Shown here: one piece after another, positions 25,623 to 34,260 of the stretch
Layout of the letters: each line of letters opens with the position of its first letter
Numbering within the stretch: the first letter of the stretch is position 1
DNA from: Aldehydirespirator sp963662645
GTDB lineage: Bacteria > Actinomycetota > Acidimicrobiia > Acidimicrobiales > Aldehydirespiratoraceae
Direction: 5' to 3'
Assembly: GCA_963662645.2 (NCBI GenBank)
Contig: OY759762.1
Span: 930,001 to 994,000, forward strand
DNA: 64,000 nt
The notes under the pieces: model-generated
Seen by the model: the letters and a program-made list of their open reading frames with translations, nothing else
Databases searched by the model: none
What the model was told of the DNA's origin: nothing
Made by a program: the position numbers and the translations under genes

Positions 25623-27086
25623 TCATGGTGTTTCGGGGGCCAGGACCCAGGTGTCCTTGGAGCCCCCGCCCTGGGAGGAGTTGACGATGAGCGACCCCCG
25701 GCGCATGGCCACCCGGGTGAGTCCGCCGGGGAAGACCTGGGTCCGCTCACCGGTGAGGATGAATGGCCGAAGGTCCAGGTGGCGGGGCTCGAGGCGGTCA
25801 TCCGCTATCGACGGCAGCGTGGACAGCTGCACCAGTTCCTGGACGATCCAGTTGCGGGGCTCGGCCTCGATCGTGGCGCGGGCCTCGTCGAGTTCCGGCT
25901 CGGTGGCGTGGGGGCCGATCAGCACGCCGTAGCCGCCGGACTCGCCCACCGGCTTGGCCACCAGCTCGTCCAGCCTGCCCAGAGCCTCGCGCCGCTGGTC
26001 GGGATCCCACATCATGTAGGTGGCGACGTTGTCGATGATCGGCTCGGCGCCCAGGTAGTAGCGGATCAGTTCGGGCACGTAGGGGTAGACGCCCTTGTCG
26101 TCGACGACGCCGTTGCCGAGCGCGTTGCACACCGTGACGGTGCCGGCCCGCAACGCGCCGAGGAGGCCGGGCACGCCCAGGGTCGAGTCGGGCCGGAAGG
26201 CCACCGGATCCAGGAAGTCGTCGTCGATGCGCCGGTAGATGACGTCCACCTTCACCAGGCCCTCGATGGTTCGGGTGTACACCCTGTGACCGTCCACGAC
26301 CAGATCCCGGCCCTCCACCAGCTCCACGCCCATCGAGCGGGCCAGGAAGGCATGCTCGAAGTAGGCGGAGTTGAAGATGCCCGGGGTCAGCACCACGATG
26401 TGAGGGTCGTGCTCGCCTCCCGGCGCCATCGACTCCAGCGTGGAGCGAAGCATCTGGCCGTACTGCTCGGTGGGCTGAACCGCGTGGTCGTAGAACAGCC
26501 AGCTGCAGGCCTTGGCCATGGCCGCCCGGTTCTCGACCACATAGGAGATGCCGCTGGGGCTGCGCAGATTGTCCTCCAGCACCCGGTACCGACCGTCGGC
26601 GTCGCGCACCACGTCGATCCCGGCCACGTTGCAGTGCGCGGAATGGGGCACGGCTATGCCCCTGGCGTTGCGCTCGAACCCCTGCGACGACATCACGAGC
26701 CACCGGGGCACCACCCCGTCGGCGACAGCCGCCGCGCCGCCGTTGTACAGGTCGGCCAGGAAGCAGTTGAGGGCCGCGACCCGCTGGCTCAGCCCCCGGG
26801 CCAGTTCGTCCCACTCGGCCGCGGCGATGAGCCGGGGGAAAAGGTCCATGGGCCAGATGCGCTCGGTGCCCTCCTCCTCGCTGTAGACGGTGAAGGTGAT
26901 CCCCTGGCGGCGGAACTCGTCGGCGACGAGCTTCTCGAGCCGCTTGATCTCGTCGGCGTCGAGTTCCCCGAAACGCTCGACTATGCGACGGTAGACGCCG
27001 CGGACCGCACCGTCGCTGTCGAAGGCCTCGTCGTACCATCCGCTCGCGTCGTACCGGTCGAGCAGCCCACTCCCCGTCTCAGGCAT
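25623..27086 (-). CDS. circularly permuted ATP-grasp ligase (DUF404/DUF407)
   Basis: About 487 residues of the type 2 circularly permuted ATP-grasp family: FTVYSEEEGTERIWPMDLFP, AHCNVAGIDVVRDADGRYRV, LEDNLRSPSGISYVVENRA, VYTRTIEGLVKVDVIYRRID, VCNALGNGVVDDKG and the terminal VNSSQGGGSKDTWVL. ATP-grasp enzymes join a carboxylate to an amine through an acyl phosphate, so a peptide ligase role is likely, but the substrate is unknown. The ATG at 27086 is chosen over one at 27125 because the family starts with GLLDRYDASGWYDEAFD. It is first in the operon, and a 43-nt gap separates it from the alpha-E start. Confidence 0.88.
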   Translation of the reverse strand: MPETGSGLLDRYDASGWYDEAFDSDGAVRGVYRRIVERFGELDADEIKRLEKLVADEFRRQGITFTVYSEEEGTERIWPMDLFPRLIAAAEWDELARGLSQRVAALNCFLADLYNGGAAAVADGVVPRWLVMSSQGFERNARGIAVPHSAHCNVAGIDVVRDADGRYRVLEDNLRSPSGISYVVENRAAMAKACSWLFYDHAVQPTEQYGQMLRSTLESMAPGGEHDPHIVVLTPGIFNSAYFEHAFLARSMGVELVEGRDLVVDGHRVYTRTIEGLVKVDVIYRRIDDDFLDPVAFRPDSTLGVPGLLGALRAGTVTVCNALGNGVVDDKGVYPYVPELIRYYLGAEPIIDNVATYMMWDPDQRREALGRLDELVAKPVGESGGYGVLIGPHATEPELDEARATIEAEPRNWIVQELVQLSTLPSIADDRLEPRHLDLRPFILTGERTQVFPGGLTRVAMRRGSLIVNSSQGGGSKDTWVLAPETP

Positions 27087-27207
27087 CGGATCGACCACGG
27101 CCGACCATCGTAGATCACGCCCCAAGCCCTCTCAGGGTCCCCGTAACGCCCCAGGCCGAGGCCCTGACCCGGTACCGGTATCGCTGCGGGCGGTAGCTTG
27201 GCCGTCC

Positions 27208-27978
27208 ATGAGCAACCTCGAAGTCCAGGAATCGACACTCGAGACGGTCAGCGACGGCGAGCCTCTGGCCGTGCCCCGGATGCGGCCGGCATCGGGCGGG
27301 CCGCACCCGCTGATCGTGATGTTCATGGACAAGCCGGGCATCCGGGAGGCACTGCGGGCCTTCGGGAGGCGGCTCGCGGCCAACGGCTACGACGTGATCC
27401 TTCCGGACCTGTACCACCGCCACGGGCGGATGATCGGCTACGGGCCTGCGGAGTTGGCCGCCAACCCCGGCGCCGGGGACCAGTTGATGTCACTGATGAT
27501 GTCGCTGACCGACGAGGGCATCCAGAACGACCTCGACGCGGCGCTGGACGCGGTGGCCGCCGACCGGCCGGCAGCGTCCATGGAGACCGCCGGCTGCATC
27601 GGCTTCTGCCTGGGGGCGCGGGCCGTGTTCCGCACCATGATGCGCCTGCCCGGGCAGTTCGCCGCGGGCGCGATGTGGCATCCGTCGTTCTTGGTGGACG
27701 GCGAGCCCGACTCGCCGCATCTGACCGCCGGAAGCCTGGCCGGCTCGCTCTATGCCGGCTTCGGCGAGGCCGACCAGATGATGAGCGTGGCCAGCATGAC
27801 ACCCTTCATCGAGGCGGTCTCCGCCCTTGGCGACCGGGTCACTGTAGACATACTGCCCGGCGCCGATCATGCCTACACCTGGCCGGACGCGCGGACGTAC
27901 AACGAGGCCGCCGCCGAGCGGGCCTGGTCCCAGTCGCTGGCCCTGTTCGCAGACGTGCTCGGCTCGGCCCGCAGCTGA
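27208..27978 (+). CDS. dienelactone hydrolase family protein
   Basis: A 256-residue alpha/beta hydrolase. The catalytic cysteine lies in the elbow GCIGFCLGARAVF, as in dienelactone hydrolases, and the histidine is in PGADHAYTWPD. A glycine/proline-rich FMDKPGIREALRAFG loop follows the first strand. The classical enzyme opens dienelactones in chloroaromatic degradation, but most family members act on other esters or lactones. The ATG at 27208 follows a divergent gap of about 120 nt from the ATP-grasp gene. There are no aromatic degradation genes next to it, apart from a hydratase 8 kb away. Confidence 0.84.
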   Translation: MSNLEVQESTLETVSDGEPLAVPRMRPASGGPHPLIVMFMDKPGIREALRAFGRRLAANGYDVILPDLYHRHGRMIGYGPAELAANPGAGDQLMSLMMSLTDEGIQNDLDAALDAVAADRPAASMETAGCIGFCLGARAVFRTMMRLPGQFAAGAMWHPSFLVDGEPDSPHLTAGSLAGSLYAGFGEADQMMSVASMTPFIEAVSALGDRVTVDILPGADHAYTWPDARTYNEAAAERAWSQSLALFADVLGSARS

Positions 27979-28110
27979 CCCATCAGCCCCGCGAATTGGC
28001 AGCGCTTCGCCGCCTATAGCGGTCATTCTGCTGCCAATTCCCCACTGACCCATCAGCCCCGCGAATTGGCAGCGTTTCGCCCCCTATAGCGGTCATTCTG
28101 CTGCCAATTC
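27975..28110 (+). repeat. two tandem 70-nt units each with the 48-nt palindrome (copies 3 and 4)
   Basis: Units begin at 27975 and 28045. Each carries CTGACCCATCAGCCCC and then the palindrome (27993-28040 and 28063-28110) with arms GAATTGGCAGC and GCTGCCAATTC and centre CCTATAG. The two units differ at only about two positions. They fill most of the gap between two plus-strand genes. Confidence 0.92.
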
Positions 28111-28155
28111 CTGCCCACACAGTTCGCCATCGTCGCTGCCGTAGGGTTGTGAGCC

Positions 28156-29307
28156 GTGCGCGACCCCTCGGTGAAGTACCAGACCGTCGACGATCTGCGC
28201 CGACGGGCCCGCAGGCGCACCCCTCGCTTCGCCTGGGAGTACCTCGACAGCGGCGAGGGCGACGAGCGGGCCAGCGCCCGCAACATCGAGTCGCTCCAGC
28301 GCGTGCTGCTGACGCCGCGGTTCCTCAAGGGCGAGCTGGAGCCCGATGTCGGGACAGAGCTGTTCGGGGTCGACTACTCGCTGCCGGTGGGGATCGCCCC
28401 GGTGGGCCTCACCGGGCTGATCTGGCCCGGCACCGATGTCGCACTGGCCGAGACGGCGGCCCGGCGCCGGATCCCGTACGTGGCTAGCACAGTCAACACC
28501 GCCGACGTCTCGGATGTGGGGCCCCGTGCGGGCGACATGGGCTGGTTCCAGCTCTACCCGCCGAGGGACGTCGGCGTCCGTGACGACCTGCTCGATAGGG
28601 CACAGCAGGCCGGCTTCCACGTTCTGGCGGTGACGGCCGACGTGCCGGCCCGGGCCCGGCGGGAGCGCCAGACCCGTGAGCGGGTCTCAATGCCGCCCCG
28701 TATCACGCCTCGCCACGTGACCCAGGCCGCGCTCAGGCCGGCGTGGACACTAGGGCTGCTGCGCAACGGCCTGCCCCGGTTCCACACCTTGGAGCGCTAC
28801 GTGGACCGGGCCACACTGCGGGAACTGGCCGGCTTCGTCGGGGCGAGCCTTGGCGGCACCCTGTCATGGGACTACCTGGCCGAGACATGCGAGCTGTGGC
28901 CAGGCCCAGTGGTGGTCAAGGGGATCCTTCACCCCGACGACGCCGTGCGCTGCGTGGAGACGGGTGCCGACGCAGTAGTCGTGTCGAACCACGGCGGACG
29001 CCAGCTCGACGCCTCACCCGCCGCCGTCGAAGCCCTCGGGCCTGTCGTGGAGCGCATCGGCGGCCGTGTGCCGGTGCTGTTCGACGGCGGTATCCGCAGC
29101 GGCCTTGACATCGCCCGGGCACTCGCCCTAGGCGCCGACTTCGTTCTCTCGGGCCGCGCCTTCATGTACGGCCTGTGCGCCCTCGGATCCCAGGGCGCCG
29201 ACTTCGTGGCCTCAATGTTCGAACAGCAGCTCACCACCGTGATGCACCAACTCGGCTGCGAGCACCTGGCGGAGCTACGAGACCGCAACCCCGCCTCGCC
29301 ACACTAA
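28156..29307 (+). CDS. FMN-dependent alpha-hydroxy-acid oxidase/dehydrogenase
   Basis: A 383-residue TIM-barrel flavoenzyme. Features are FAWEYLDSGEGDERASARN, LPVGIAPVGLTGLIWPGTDV, the active-site block VVSNHGGRQLDASPAAVEAL with catalytic histidine and substrate-binding arginine, and the FMN phosphate site DGGIRSGLDIARALALGAD. Family members oxidise L-lactate, glycolate or mandelate to the 2-oxo acid, passing electrons to O2 or to a quinone. No membrane anchor is visible, so an oxidase or monooxygenase is possible. The start is GTG 28156, just after the tandem palindromes. The gene appears to stand alone. Confidence 0.88.
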   Translation: MRDPSVKYQTVDDLRRRARRRTPRFAWEYLDSGEGDERASARNIESLQRVLLTPRFLKGELEPDVGTELFGVDYSLPVGIAPVGLTGLIWPGTDVALAETAARRRIPYVASTVNTADVSDVGPRAGDMGWFQLYPPRDVGVRDDLLDRAQQAGFHVLAVTADVPARARRERQTRERVSMPPRITPRHVTQAALRPAWTLGLLRNGLPRFHTLERYVDRATLRELAGFVGASLGGTLSWDYLAETCELWPGPVVVKGILHPDDAVRCVETGADAVVVSNHGGRQLDASPAAVEALGPVVERIGGRVPVLFDGGIRSGLDIARALALGADFVLSGRAFMYGLCALGSQGADFVASMFEQQLTTVMHQLGCEHLAELRDRNPASPH

Positions 29308-29433
29308 GCGGCTGATGCCGCTCGTGGTTCGGAACGGCAGATGTACGAAAGGGTTGCGTCAAAGATCACCCGGGTTCTCTACAGAATCCTTGATTGCTCG
29401 ACCCTCGACCAACAAGGCAAAGGGGATGCACAG

Positions 29434-29703
29434 CTACGCATAGGGCGCCCCGTGCAGCTCGCCCTGGGAGAAGGGCCAGAGCTCCAGGAACGCGGCCCGA
29501 CCGGCCAGCGACTCAGAGATCGCCGGCACAGTCAGAAAGTCCGCCGAACCGTTCAGGAAGCGAGCCAGCGTCCCGGCCCCTGCCAGCGTCCGCCGCACCG
29601 ACGTGGTCTTGCCTGCCTGACGGGGACCGGTGATCACCACCACCCGAAGACCGGACAGAGAATCCCGAGTGATCGGCTCCAGCCGCCTCGGCACTTCAAC
29701 CAT
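29434..29703 (-). pseudogene. remnant of DUF4143-type AAA ATPase
   Basis: From the ATG at 29703 the frame reads LSGLRVVVITGPRQAGKTTS, a good Walker A of the AAA/DUF4143 family, and continues to RFLNGSADFLTVPAI. It then jumps to SESLAGRAAFLELWPFSQGE, which in full-length members lies after the Walker B region. About 30 or more residues are missing, and the frame stops after 89 codons, so the DUF4143 half is gone. It is an internally deleted and truncated relic in a region rich in toxin-antitoxin genes. Confidence 0.72.
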
Positions 29704-29714
29704 CCCAGCCTCTC

Positions 29715-29776
29715 TACTGATTATCCGTCCAAACATTACTGAGAGTTTTGTCCCTGCTCTACTGACAATTTCGTCC
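29715..29776 (-). promoter_or_regulatory. three direct repeats upstream of the ATPase remnant
   Basis: TACTGATTATCCGTCC (29715), TACTGAGAGTTTTGTCC (29737) and TACTGACAATTTCGTCC (29760) are spaced 22-23 bp apart, about two helical turns, starting 11 nt upstream of the remnant's ATG. The spacing suggests operator sites. No regulator for them is evident nearby. Confidence 0.45.
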
Positions 29777-29896
29777 GGTCCTCCGCGCAGACCGACCTGA
29801 CATCGATCAGCAGACGGGTGTCGCTTCAATGGGGGCTGAGCAACTGCCCGGCCCTCACGGCATGACTAGCTCACAGGCTCGTGACAGCCCTAATCG

Positions 29897-30169
29897 CTAC
29901 AAGTCCTGGTACGTGCGGTCGTCCCGTCTCGCGACTCGCAGAACCATCAATCGCCGCTCATCGTCATGGATCTCGTAGATGATCCGGAACCGACCGGCCC
30001 TGACACGCCACACCGTGGCGAACCCTGCCAACTTCGTGCTTCCTAAGGGGCGGGGATCGAAGGCTAGGCCGCGGAGCGCATCCCGGACCCGCCGGGCATC
30101 TTGGCGTTCGAGCCTGCGGGCCTGACACTGGACCGCGGGGGCCAGTTCGACTCGATACGTCTCCGGCAA
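29897..30169 (-). CDS. RelE/ParE-family toxin
   Basis: A 90-residue toxin of the RelE/ParE superfamily: YRVELAPAVQCQARRLERQD, then FATVWRVRAGRFRIIYEIHD and VLRVARRDDRTY. The basic patch and the R-x-Y-x-I-x-Y strand are typical of RelE ribosome-dependent mRNA interferases, but sequence alone cannot separate RelE from gyrase-targeting ParE. The start appears to be TTG at 30169, adjoining the antitoxin stop (TGATTG), with no better start downstream before the first strand. The antitoxin comes first, the usual order. Confidence 0.82.
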   Translation of the reverse strand: MPETYRVELAPAVQCQARRLERQDARRVRDALRGLAFDPRPLGSTKLAGFATVWRVRAGRFRIIYEIHDDERRLMVLRVARRDDRTYQDL

Positions 30170-30403
30170 TCAGTCCCGATCCCGCAGAAGCTCGTCGAAG
30201 AACTCCTCGAACTCAATGCCGCCCCGTTCAGCAGCCTCGGCGCGGGACTGCTCGATTGCAGCGTGGTCGGCCTCATCGACTGCCAATTCCTCTAGCCAGG
30301 CGACGATCGCCTCGACCACCAACTCTTGGACCGTCCTGCCGTCTCGGTCGGCAACCGCCTCCAAAGCACCGTACAGGTCCTCATCCACACTCATGACCTT
30401 CAT
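30170..30403 (-). CDS. antitoxin paired with RelE-like toxin
   Basis: A 77-residue acidic protein. MKVMSVDEDLYGALEAVADR, then DGRTVQELVVEAIVAWLEEL resembles a ribbon-helix-helix DNA-binding N-terminus, and the C-terminal half (ERGGIEFEEFFDELLRDRD) is the negatively charged toxin-wrapping tail. It directly precedes the RelE-like toxin, with the stop and the toxin start touching. It should bind its own promoter and autoregulate the pair. The ATG at 30403 was chosen because the DNA-binding strand begins at once. Longer frames upstream have no family support. Confidence 0.8.
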   Translation of the reverse strand: MKVMSVDEDLYGALEAVADRDGRTVQELVVEAIVAWLEELAVDEADHAAIEQSRAEAAERGGIEFEEFFDELLRDRD

Positions 30404-30585
30404 GGCTTGCCCTCCCTCGGCTGGAGCAGCGGCATCTGATGGGCCCGAGACGGCCGATCGCTCGCCCGTTCTAGCCCCATGTCGAGCGTAGCGCAGCTTG
30501 CGCTTCCACCTTTGTAGCGCCGGTCGCGTCCGAAGCAATCCCTGGGCAGAGGCTGCGCCCGCGATGGCGGTGTATCTTCCGTTGC

Positions 30586-30837
30586 ATGCAGAGGACGAGC
30601 GTGTACCTGACCGAGGGTCAAACCCGGTACTTGGAGGCTCGCGCCGACGCCACGGGCACAACCCGCAGCGCGATTCTGCGGAACATCATCGACGACGCCG
30701 CGGCTCAGCCCGTCGTGCTCGACGAGGAGGTCAAGCAAGCCTTCGCGGCGCTGGCTGACGAGTACGCCGAGGTGTCCGCCCGGCTGTTCGCCGGCGATCC
30801 ACACGTCAGCGTCGACCCTCCCGACGACAACGGGTGA
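30586..30837 (+). CDS. CopG-like ribbon-helix-helix protein (orphan antitoxin)
   Basis: An 83-residue protein with RTSVYLTEGQTRYLEARADA, then TGTTRSAILRNIIDDA, a ribbon-helix-helix of the CopG/Arc type, followed by an acidic tail (VSVDPPDDNG). Such proteins are usually the antitoxin of a VapC or ParE toxin. The following 120 nt hold no toxin gene on this strand, so it may be an orphan or may regulate something else. Its start is ATG 30586. It is divergent from the RelE pair, with a 180-nt gap in which I see no clear site. Confidence 0.72.
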   Translation: MQRTSVYLTEGQTRYLEARADATGTTRSAILRNIIDDAAAQPVVLDEEVKQAFAALADEYAEVSARLFAGDPHVSVDPPDDNG

Positions 30838-31010
30838 GAGCATCCCGCCGTCGACCTGGTTGCAGCGCAACCGCCAAACCACTGCCGTCAACACTTATTG
30901 AGATAAGTTTCATGCTTTCTGGTGTTGCATCGTGAACACTGTCCGCTAGGGTCGAGGCCGTGGAGGTTGCAGTATCGTCCGATCCGGCCCAGACGCATGC
31001 GGGAGACGCC

Positions 31011-31283
31011 GTGACACCCATCCGGCGCCCCGCCAGGGAGACGGCACGCCTCGGTGACGAGATCTACGAGCGTGACATCCGGCCGCAGGTCGAGGCGGAT
31101 CACCACGGCGAGTATGTCGCCATCGACATCGACAGCCGAAGCTGGGCTGTCGCCGACAGCATCCTCGCCGCGGCCGAGCGGCTGCGAGAGCAATCCCCGG
31201 ACGCCCATGATGTTTGGTCCGTGAGGGTCGGATACAGGGCGCTGCATCACTTCGGAGGGCGTCCCTTGAGGAGATCCGAGTGA
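31011..31283 (+). CDS. small conserved protein paired with an aspartic protease
   Basis: About 90 residues: LGDEIYERDIRPQVEADHHG, then EYVAIDIDSRSWAVADS and ending in DVWSVRVGYRALHHFGGRPL. I recognise the layout as the small partner usually encoded just before a clan AA aspartic protease in cyanobacteria and others, but it has no known function. GTG 31011 with GGGAG just before it is my preferred start. A GTG at 30960 in the same frame would add 17 residues. The stop overlaps the GTG of the next gene (GTGA). Confidence 0.6.
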   Translation: MTPIRRPARETARLGDEIYERDIRPQVEADHHGEYVAIDIDSRSWAVADSILAAAERLREQSPDAHDVWSVRVGYRALHHFGGRPLRRSE

Positions 31284-31651
31284 TCGAGGGCGTCGTGAAC
31301 GCGGCCCGCGAGGCCGTCGTGCCGCTCACGGTGGCGAGCCCGGCGGGTCGGATGCAGCCCATCGACGCCGTAGTCGACACCGGCTTCAGTGGCTTCCTGA
31401 CGCTGCCCGCGGCGCTGGTCTCAGAACTGCGGCTGCCCTTCGTAACTCGTGGCCGCGCGACCTTGGCCAACGGCAGCGAGGACTTCTTCGACATTCACAA
31501 CGCTGTAGTCATATGGGACGGCCAGCCGAAGCAAGTCCTGACCGACGTGGCTGACACAGCCCCGCTCGCAGGCATGTCCCTGCTCGATGGCCATAGCCTC
31601 TTTGTCGAGGTCGAGGAGGGCGGACGCGTCGCCATCCAAGCCGCGACGTAG
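31280..31651 (+). CDS. clan AA (retropepsin-like) aspartic protease
   Basis: A 123-residue protein with the single-lobe aspartic protease signature DAVVDTGFSGFLTLPAALV (D-T-G) and the later strand PLAGMSLLDGHSLFVEVEEG. Retropepsin-like proteins act as dimers, each subunit giving one aspartate. GAGGAG lies about 6 nt before the GTG at 31280. The tight coupling to the previous small gene, and their place among toxin-antitoxin genes, suggest a two-gene module, possibly with the small protein as substrate or inhibitor. That role is inference. No signal peptide or membrane segment is seen. Confidence 0.78.
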   Translation: MIEGVVNAAREAVVPLTVASPAGRMQPIDAVVDTGFSGFLTLPAALVSELRLPFVTRGRATLANGSEDFFDIHNAVVIWDGQPKQVLTDVADTAPLAGMSLLDGHSLFVEVEEGGRVAIQAAT

Positions 31652-31808
31652 CAAGCCGCTCAGCTCAGGCTCGCCGGGCCGCGGAGCGGGGCACGGTCCG
31701 TGAACAGGCGCGGCGTCGCCCATCCTCACCCGGGGAGCACTTGCGGGCTCAACCCGTCCCTCGCCGTATAGTCCGTGCGGACGACACCCGTCAACCCCCG
31801 GAGCAGAG

Positions 31809-34247
31809 ATGGGAACCCACAAGCCTGGTCGCGAAAACGTCTATACGGCGGCCCAGGCTTGGGTTGAACGCGCTCTGCGGTCCGACGACTCGCTGTTCAC
31901 GCCCGGCAGACCGATCTGGACGAGCGAGTGGCTCGATGAGCTCCAGCGCCGGTTCCTTGACAGGCCGGATGTGTCCGACACCCCCTTCTGGGATAAGTTG
32001 GAGCGTCAGATGGCGGGATCGCCGCCGGAGGCCTACCAACTGATGGCCGAGGTGCTGTACGTGCACCTCATCGTCGTTTCAAGGAAAGACAGCACCGGAG
32101 TCCAATCGCAGCTTCAGCAAGTCCTGAACTGGTCGCCTCAAACGGTGGCCATCCCGTCCGAGTTGGTCACAGGGTTAACGCCAGGCATCGCAAATCCCGG
32201 CCAGGCATATCACAGGTACAGGCCGCACCAGGTCGGATTCGTCATCGAGTTCGCGAGCCGATGGAAGCATCTGAAACCAAAGAAGCAACAGCGGCTTCTC
32301 GATGATCCGTGGGCATTCAAGGACTTCGTGATGCACCTGGACCTGCGTAGCGTTCTCTTCCGCGAGGAATTCGTCAGCCCGCGCATCCAGCAGCACGCGC
32401 TACTGCATCTCGTCCACCCAGACACCTTCGAGCCGATAGTGAGCGTCAATCACAAGAAGATGATCGCCGAAGCATTCGAAGAGTTGGTCGAAGGCCCGGA
32501 GCAGGATCTCGACCGCAAGCTGCAAGAGATCCGCTCGAAACTGGAAGCGGATCACGGCGAGGGGTTCCACTTCTATCAGCCCGAGATCAGAAGCCGGTGG
32601 GATGACCGCAAACTCGACGGCTGGGATCAATTGATCAACGAGACGAAGGACTACCAGACCTCTGGCGAACTCAACGAGATAGCCGAGTGGCACATAGAGA
32701 TCGGAGAGCGCATCTCGAAGGCGCGTAAGACCCTGCTCGCTAACTCCAGCGATTGGCCAACTCTCGTCAAGAAGAGTGTCGGTAACGATTTGCTCCACTT
32801 TATGGAGACCTCCAAGTTGCGCGAGTGGATCGATGAGGAGCTTGATGAGGCACACCGTGCCCTAACTGCGGTCTGGAGCGACGATGATGCCCACGCATCC
32901 GAGCGAGTGGGAGCATTGATGGAAGCGCTGCGGCCGATCGGCGGCACGGGAACCCACGCCAAGGTCGCATCCGTTCTGCTGATGGGCTTGGATGCGCGAG
33001 AGTTTCCGTCCTACGGGTTCCGCCTGTTCAACAATGCGTACAACTTCACCGGATACGAGACGCCGAGAGCCGAAGCCGACGAGGCGGAGTTGTACAACCA
33101 CGCACTCGGCTTCCTCGATCAGGTCATCGACGAGGCTTCCGAGCGCGGGCTCGTCCTGCGCCACCGCCTCGACGCCCGCTCGGCGCTCTGGGCGTTCTTC
33201 CAAGAGGACAAGCCCAACGGTGGCGACCCGCCGCCGCCTCCGGCGGCCCTCGCTGAGCTTGCTAAGAAGCTGTGCCTTCCTCTCGGGTTCCTTGAGCGGA
33301 TAGAGAGGCAACTCAAGCGCAAGCGGCAGGTGATCTTCCAAGGTCCGCCGGGCACTGGCAAGACCTATGTTGCGCAGGAACTCGCCAAATGGCTCGCAGG
33401 CGGCAAGGAGCGGGTCACGCTTGTGCAGTTCCATCCGTCGTACGCCTACGAAGACTTCGTAGAGGGCTACCGCCCGCACTTGGAGAACGGGCAGCCGACC
33501 TTCGCTCTCAAGAGCGGTCCGCTCCGGCGGGCAGCCGCGGACGCAGGCGCTGACCCCGACAACATGCACTTTCTAGTGATCGATGAGATCAACAGGGGCA
33601 ACGTCGCCAAAGTGTTCGGCGAGCTGTATTTCCTGCTTGAGTACCGCGACCACAAAGTGCGCCTTCAGTACTCGAACGAGCCATTCTCGCTGCCCAAGAA
33701 CCTGTACATCATCGGCACGATGAACACCGCGGACCGTTCGATTGCGCTCGTGGATCTGGCTCTGCGACGCCGCTTCAGCTTCGTGGAGTTCCACCCCGAC
33801 GACGAACCGATCAAGGGCCTGCTGCGGCGCTGGCTCCACGAGCATGGCAAGGACGATCTTGAATGGGTGGCTGACTTGCTGGAAGAGGCCAACGCGTTGC
33901 TGAAGGACGACCGCAACGTCGCCATCGGCCCGAGCTACTTCTTCGAGGAGGATCTCAGCAAGGAGGTCGTCGCGGAAGTCTGGAACCACAGCGTCCTTCC
34001 GTACGTCGAGGAGGCGCTCATCGGCAACCCCGACCGAGTCAGGGAGTTCGACCTGGATCGACTGCGACGCAAGGCCGCTGGCGTCCCCGCGCCTGAGATG
34101 AGCGACGACCCCGACAGGAGTCCAGCCGACGATGAGCCCAACCGCGTTGAAAGCGGCACCTACGCTGCTGGGGCGTCCAGCGGCGCCCAGGCCAACGGCG
34201 GATCGTTGGACGGCGAGGCTGACAGCATCGAAACACCCGGTACATAG
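31809..34247 (+). CDS. mcrB: McrB-type GTP-dependent restriction ATPase/GTPase
   Basis: An 812-residue protein. The first 500 residues form a helical N-terminal part that should contact modified DNA (no EVE or DUF3578 domain is clearly recognisable). The AAA+ motor has Walker A FQGPPGTGKTYVAQ near residue 510, VTLVQFHPSYAYEDFVEGYR, Walker B FLVIDEINRGNVAKVFGELY near 590 and the McrB-specific IGTMNTADRSIALVDLALRR near 635, which holds the MNTxD GTP motif. With McrC it cuts DNA carrying modified cytosines, defending against phages with modified genomes. The following mcrC starts 13 nt downstream. The C-terminal tail is acidic and disordered. Confidence 0.9.
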   Translation: MGTHKPGRENVYTAAQAWVERALRSDDSLFTPGRPIWTSEWLDELQRRFLDRPDVSDTPFWDKLERQMAGSPPEAYQLMAEVLYVHLIVVSRKDSTGVQSQLQQVLNWSPQTVAIPSELVTGLTPGIANPGQAYHRYRPHQVGFVIEFASRWKHLKPKKQQRLLDDPWAFKDFVMHLDLRSVLFREEFVSPRIQQHALLHLVHPDTFEPIVSVNHKKMIAEAFEELVEGPEQDLDRKLQEIRSKLEADHGEGFHFYQPEIRSRWDDRKLDGWDQLINETKDYQTSGELNEIAEWHIEIGERISKARKTLLANSSDWPTLVKKSVGNDLLHFMETSKLREWIDEELDEAHRALTAVWSDDDAHASERVGALMEALRPIGGTGTHAKVASVLLMGLDAREFPSYGFRLFNNAYNFTGYETPRAEADEAELYNHALGFLDQVIDEASERGLVLRHRLDARSALWAFFQEDKPNGGDPPPPPAALAELAKKLCLPLGFLERIERQLKRKRQVIFQGPPGTGKTYVAQELAKWLAGGKERVTLVQFHPSYAYEDFVEGYRPHLENGQPTFALKSGPLRRAAADAGADPDNMHFLVIDEINRGNVAKVFGELYFLLEYRDHKVRLQYSNEPFSLPKNLYIIGTMNTADRSIALVDLALRRRFSFVEFHPDDEPIKGLLRRWLHEHGKDDLEWVADLLEEANALLKDDRNVAIGPSYFFEEDLSKEVVAEVWNHSVLPYVEEALIGNPDRVREFDLDRLRRKAAGVPAPEMSDDPDRSPADDEPNRVESGTYAAGASSGAQANGGSLDGEADSIETPGT

Positions 34248-34260
34248 CACCAGCCAGGCC

